Origin: Akkermansiaceae bacterium
Lineage (GTDB): Bacteria > Verrucomicrobiota > Verrucomicrobiia > Verrucomicrobiales > Akkermansiaceae
Length of the DNA: 5,608 nt
Assembly (NCBI GenBank): GCA_025457805.1
Contig: JALOTR010000230.1
Span: forward strand, 1 to 5,608
Reading direction: 5' to 3'
A program made the position numbers and the translations under genes. The notes beneath the pieces were generated by a model that did no database searches, was not told the origin of the DNA, and was given only the letters and a program-made list of their open reading frames with translations. Below are positions 4,903 through 5,608 of this stretch, in pieces (the stretch's first letter is position 1; every line of letters begins with the position of its first letter).

Positions 4903-5608
4903 ATGAGACTCGGACTCGGACTCTACCGCCACCACCTCGATACCGAACACTTCCGCTTCGCCAAACAATGCGGCTGCACCGATGTGGTCGTCCACCTTGT
5001 CGATTATTTCCGCTCTCCCAAGAATGATGCCGGCGATCAACCCGTAGGCGACGACGCCGGTTGGGGACTTGCCGGCGGCTCGGATGAATATTGGACCAAG
5101 GAATGGCTTTGCGGTCTGCGCGAACGCGTCGAAGCCGAAGGCCTCCGCATTGCTGCCATCGAAAACTTCGATCCCGCCCACTGGCATGATGTCTTGTTGG
5201 ACGGACCGAAAAAAGCCGAGCAGTTGGAACACCTCAAACAAATCATCCGCAACATCGGAGCCGCCGGCATCCCCGTCATGGGATATAACTTCTCCATCGC
5301 CGGAGTCGCCGGCCGCGTCAAAGGACCCTACGCCCGCGGCAATGCGGAATCCGTGGGCATGGACGGTCCCTACGATATCCCCATGCGCAATGGCATGGTC
5401 TGGAACATGGTCTATGATGAAGATGCTGAACCCGGCACCATTCCCTCCGCCACTCACGAAGAGTTATGGCAACGTCTCAAGGATTTCCTGGATGCCATCC
5501 TGCCCGTAGCCGAAGAAGCCGGAGTCATCATGGCTGCCCACCCGGATGATCCACCGATGCCCTTCGTCCGCGGCCAGCCACGTCTGGTCTATCAGCCATC
5601 GATGTATC
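4903..5608 (+). CDS. Mannonate dehydratase (UxuA)-family TIM-barrel protein, 5' part only (truncated by window end)
   Basis: The family enzyme removes water from D-mannonate to give 2-keto-3-deoxy-D-gluconate in glucuronate catabolism. It is a metal-dependent TIM barrel related to xylose isomerase-like proteins. The window holds 235 codons plus one base of an open frame with no stop; E. coli UxuA is about 394 residues. Supporting motifs are LGLGLYRHHL near the start, HLVDYF (31-36), IAAIENFDP (83-91), MGYNFSIAG (126-134, at the place of the family's YNF/YNW block) and, most telling, AAHPDDPP (211-218) followed by RGQPRLVY. His213 is a likely metal ligand by family position. ATG 4903 is chosen because MRLGLGLYRHH resembles homologous starts. 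An in-frame ATG at 4891 would add four residues. It lies 40 bases after avtA, possibly in one operon. The N-terminus lacks the TFRWYG-type opening of E. coli UxuA, so it may belong to a divergent subclade with another sugar-acid substrate. Confidence 0.8.
   Translation, partial: MRLGLGLYRHHLDTEHFRFAKQCGCTDVVVHLVDYFRSPKNDAGDQPVGDDAGWGLAGGSDEYWTKEWLCGLRERVEAEGLRIAAIENFDPAHWHDVLLDGPKKAEQLEHLKQIIRNIGAAGIPVMGYNFSIAGVAGRVKGPYARGNAESVGMDGPYDIPMRNGMVWNMVYDEDAEPGTIPSATHEELWQRLKDFLDAILPVAEEAGVIMAAHPDDPPMPFVRGQPRLVYQPSMY

Noticed and set aside
3855..4904. 349-codon open frame on the minus strand opposite avtA
   Set aside because: The plus-strand frame is a near full-length match to AvtA with all PLP residues; the antisense frame has no family signature.
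4907..4923. Short GACTCG tandem repeat at the start of the UxuA-like gene
   Set aside because: It simply encodes alternating Leu-Gly residues conserved in the family start; it is not evidence of a repeat element.
1..5608. CRISPR array, tRNA/rRNA, insertion sequence, defence or other novel multigene system
   Set aside because: No regularly spaced repeats, cloverleaf, transposase motifs or terminal inverted repeats were seen. All five genes belong to well-known housekeeping or metabolic families with uniform base composition.

Overview
The window is GC-rich (by eye about 60% or a little more), densely coding bacterial DNA with five protein genes and no sign of a mobile element, CRISPR array or RNA gene. 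HtrA and OmpA-domain envelope proteins point to a diderm bacterium. The strong C/G bias at third codon positions, Shine-Dalgarno-poor gene starts and the clade of the mannonate dehydratase-like protein suggest a member of the Planctomycetes-Verrucomicrobia-Chlamydiae group, perhaps Verrucomicrobiota. That placement is an inference from general impression, not from a search.

Layout. Positions 1-70 are a short leader containing a hairpin (22-46). Two plus-strand envelope genes follow. The first is an HtrA/DegP-type serine protease with two PDZ domains (71-1567). After a 53-base gap comes a membrane-anchored OmpA-domain protein (1621-2931). Facing them on the minus strand is a thioredoxin-fold peroxiredoxin (3037-3528). 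The convergent gap (2932-3036) holds two consecutive hairpins, and both are followed by T-runs when read in the peroxiredoxin direction. A 56-base divergent gap (3529-3584) then separates the peroxiredoxin from valine-pyruvate aminotransferase avtA (3585-4862, plus). Forty bases downstream of avtA, the 5' part of a mannonate dehydratase (UxuA)-family gene (4903 onward) runs off the end of the window.

How the genes fit together. HtrA and the OmpA-like protein are plausibly co-transcribed and both act at the cell envelope: one in quality control or degradation of periplasmic proteins, the other apparently tying the inner membrane to peptidoglycan. The peroxiredoxin is a stand-alone antioxidant gene with its own promoter and terminator. 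AvtA (alanine/valine and pyruvate/2-ketoisovalerate interconversion) and the UxuA-like protein (hexuronate catabolism, ultimately yielding pyruvate) are metabolic genes that may share a transcript, with no obvious pathway link beyond pyruvate. Overall this is an ordinary core-genome region. The least ordinary points are the apparent tandem NTF2-like repeats in the OmpA-domain protein, the two-hairpin convergent terminator region, the overlapping divergent -10 elements, and the near-absence of Shine-Dalgarno sequences.
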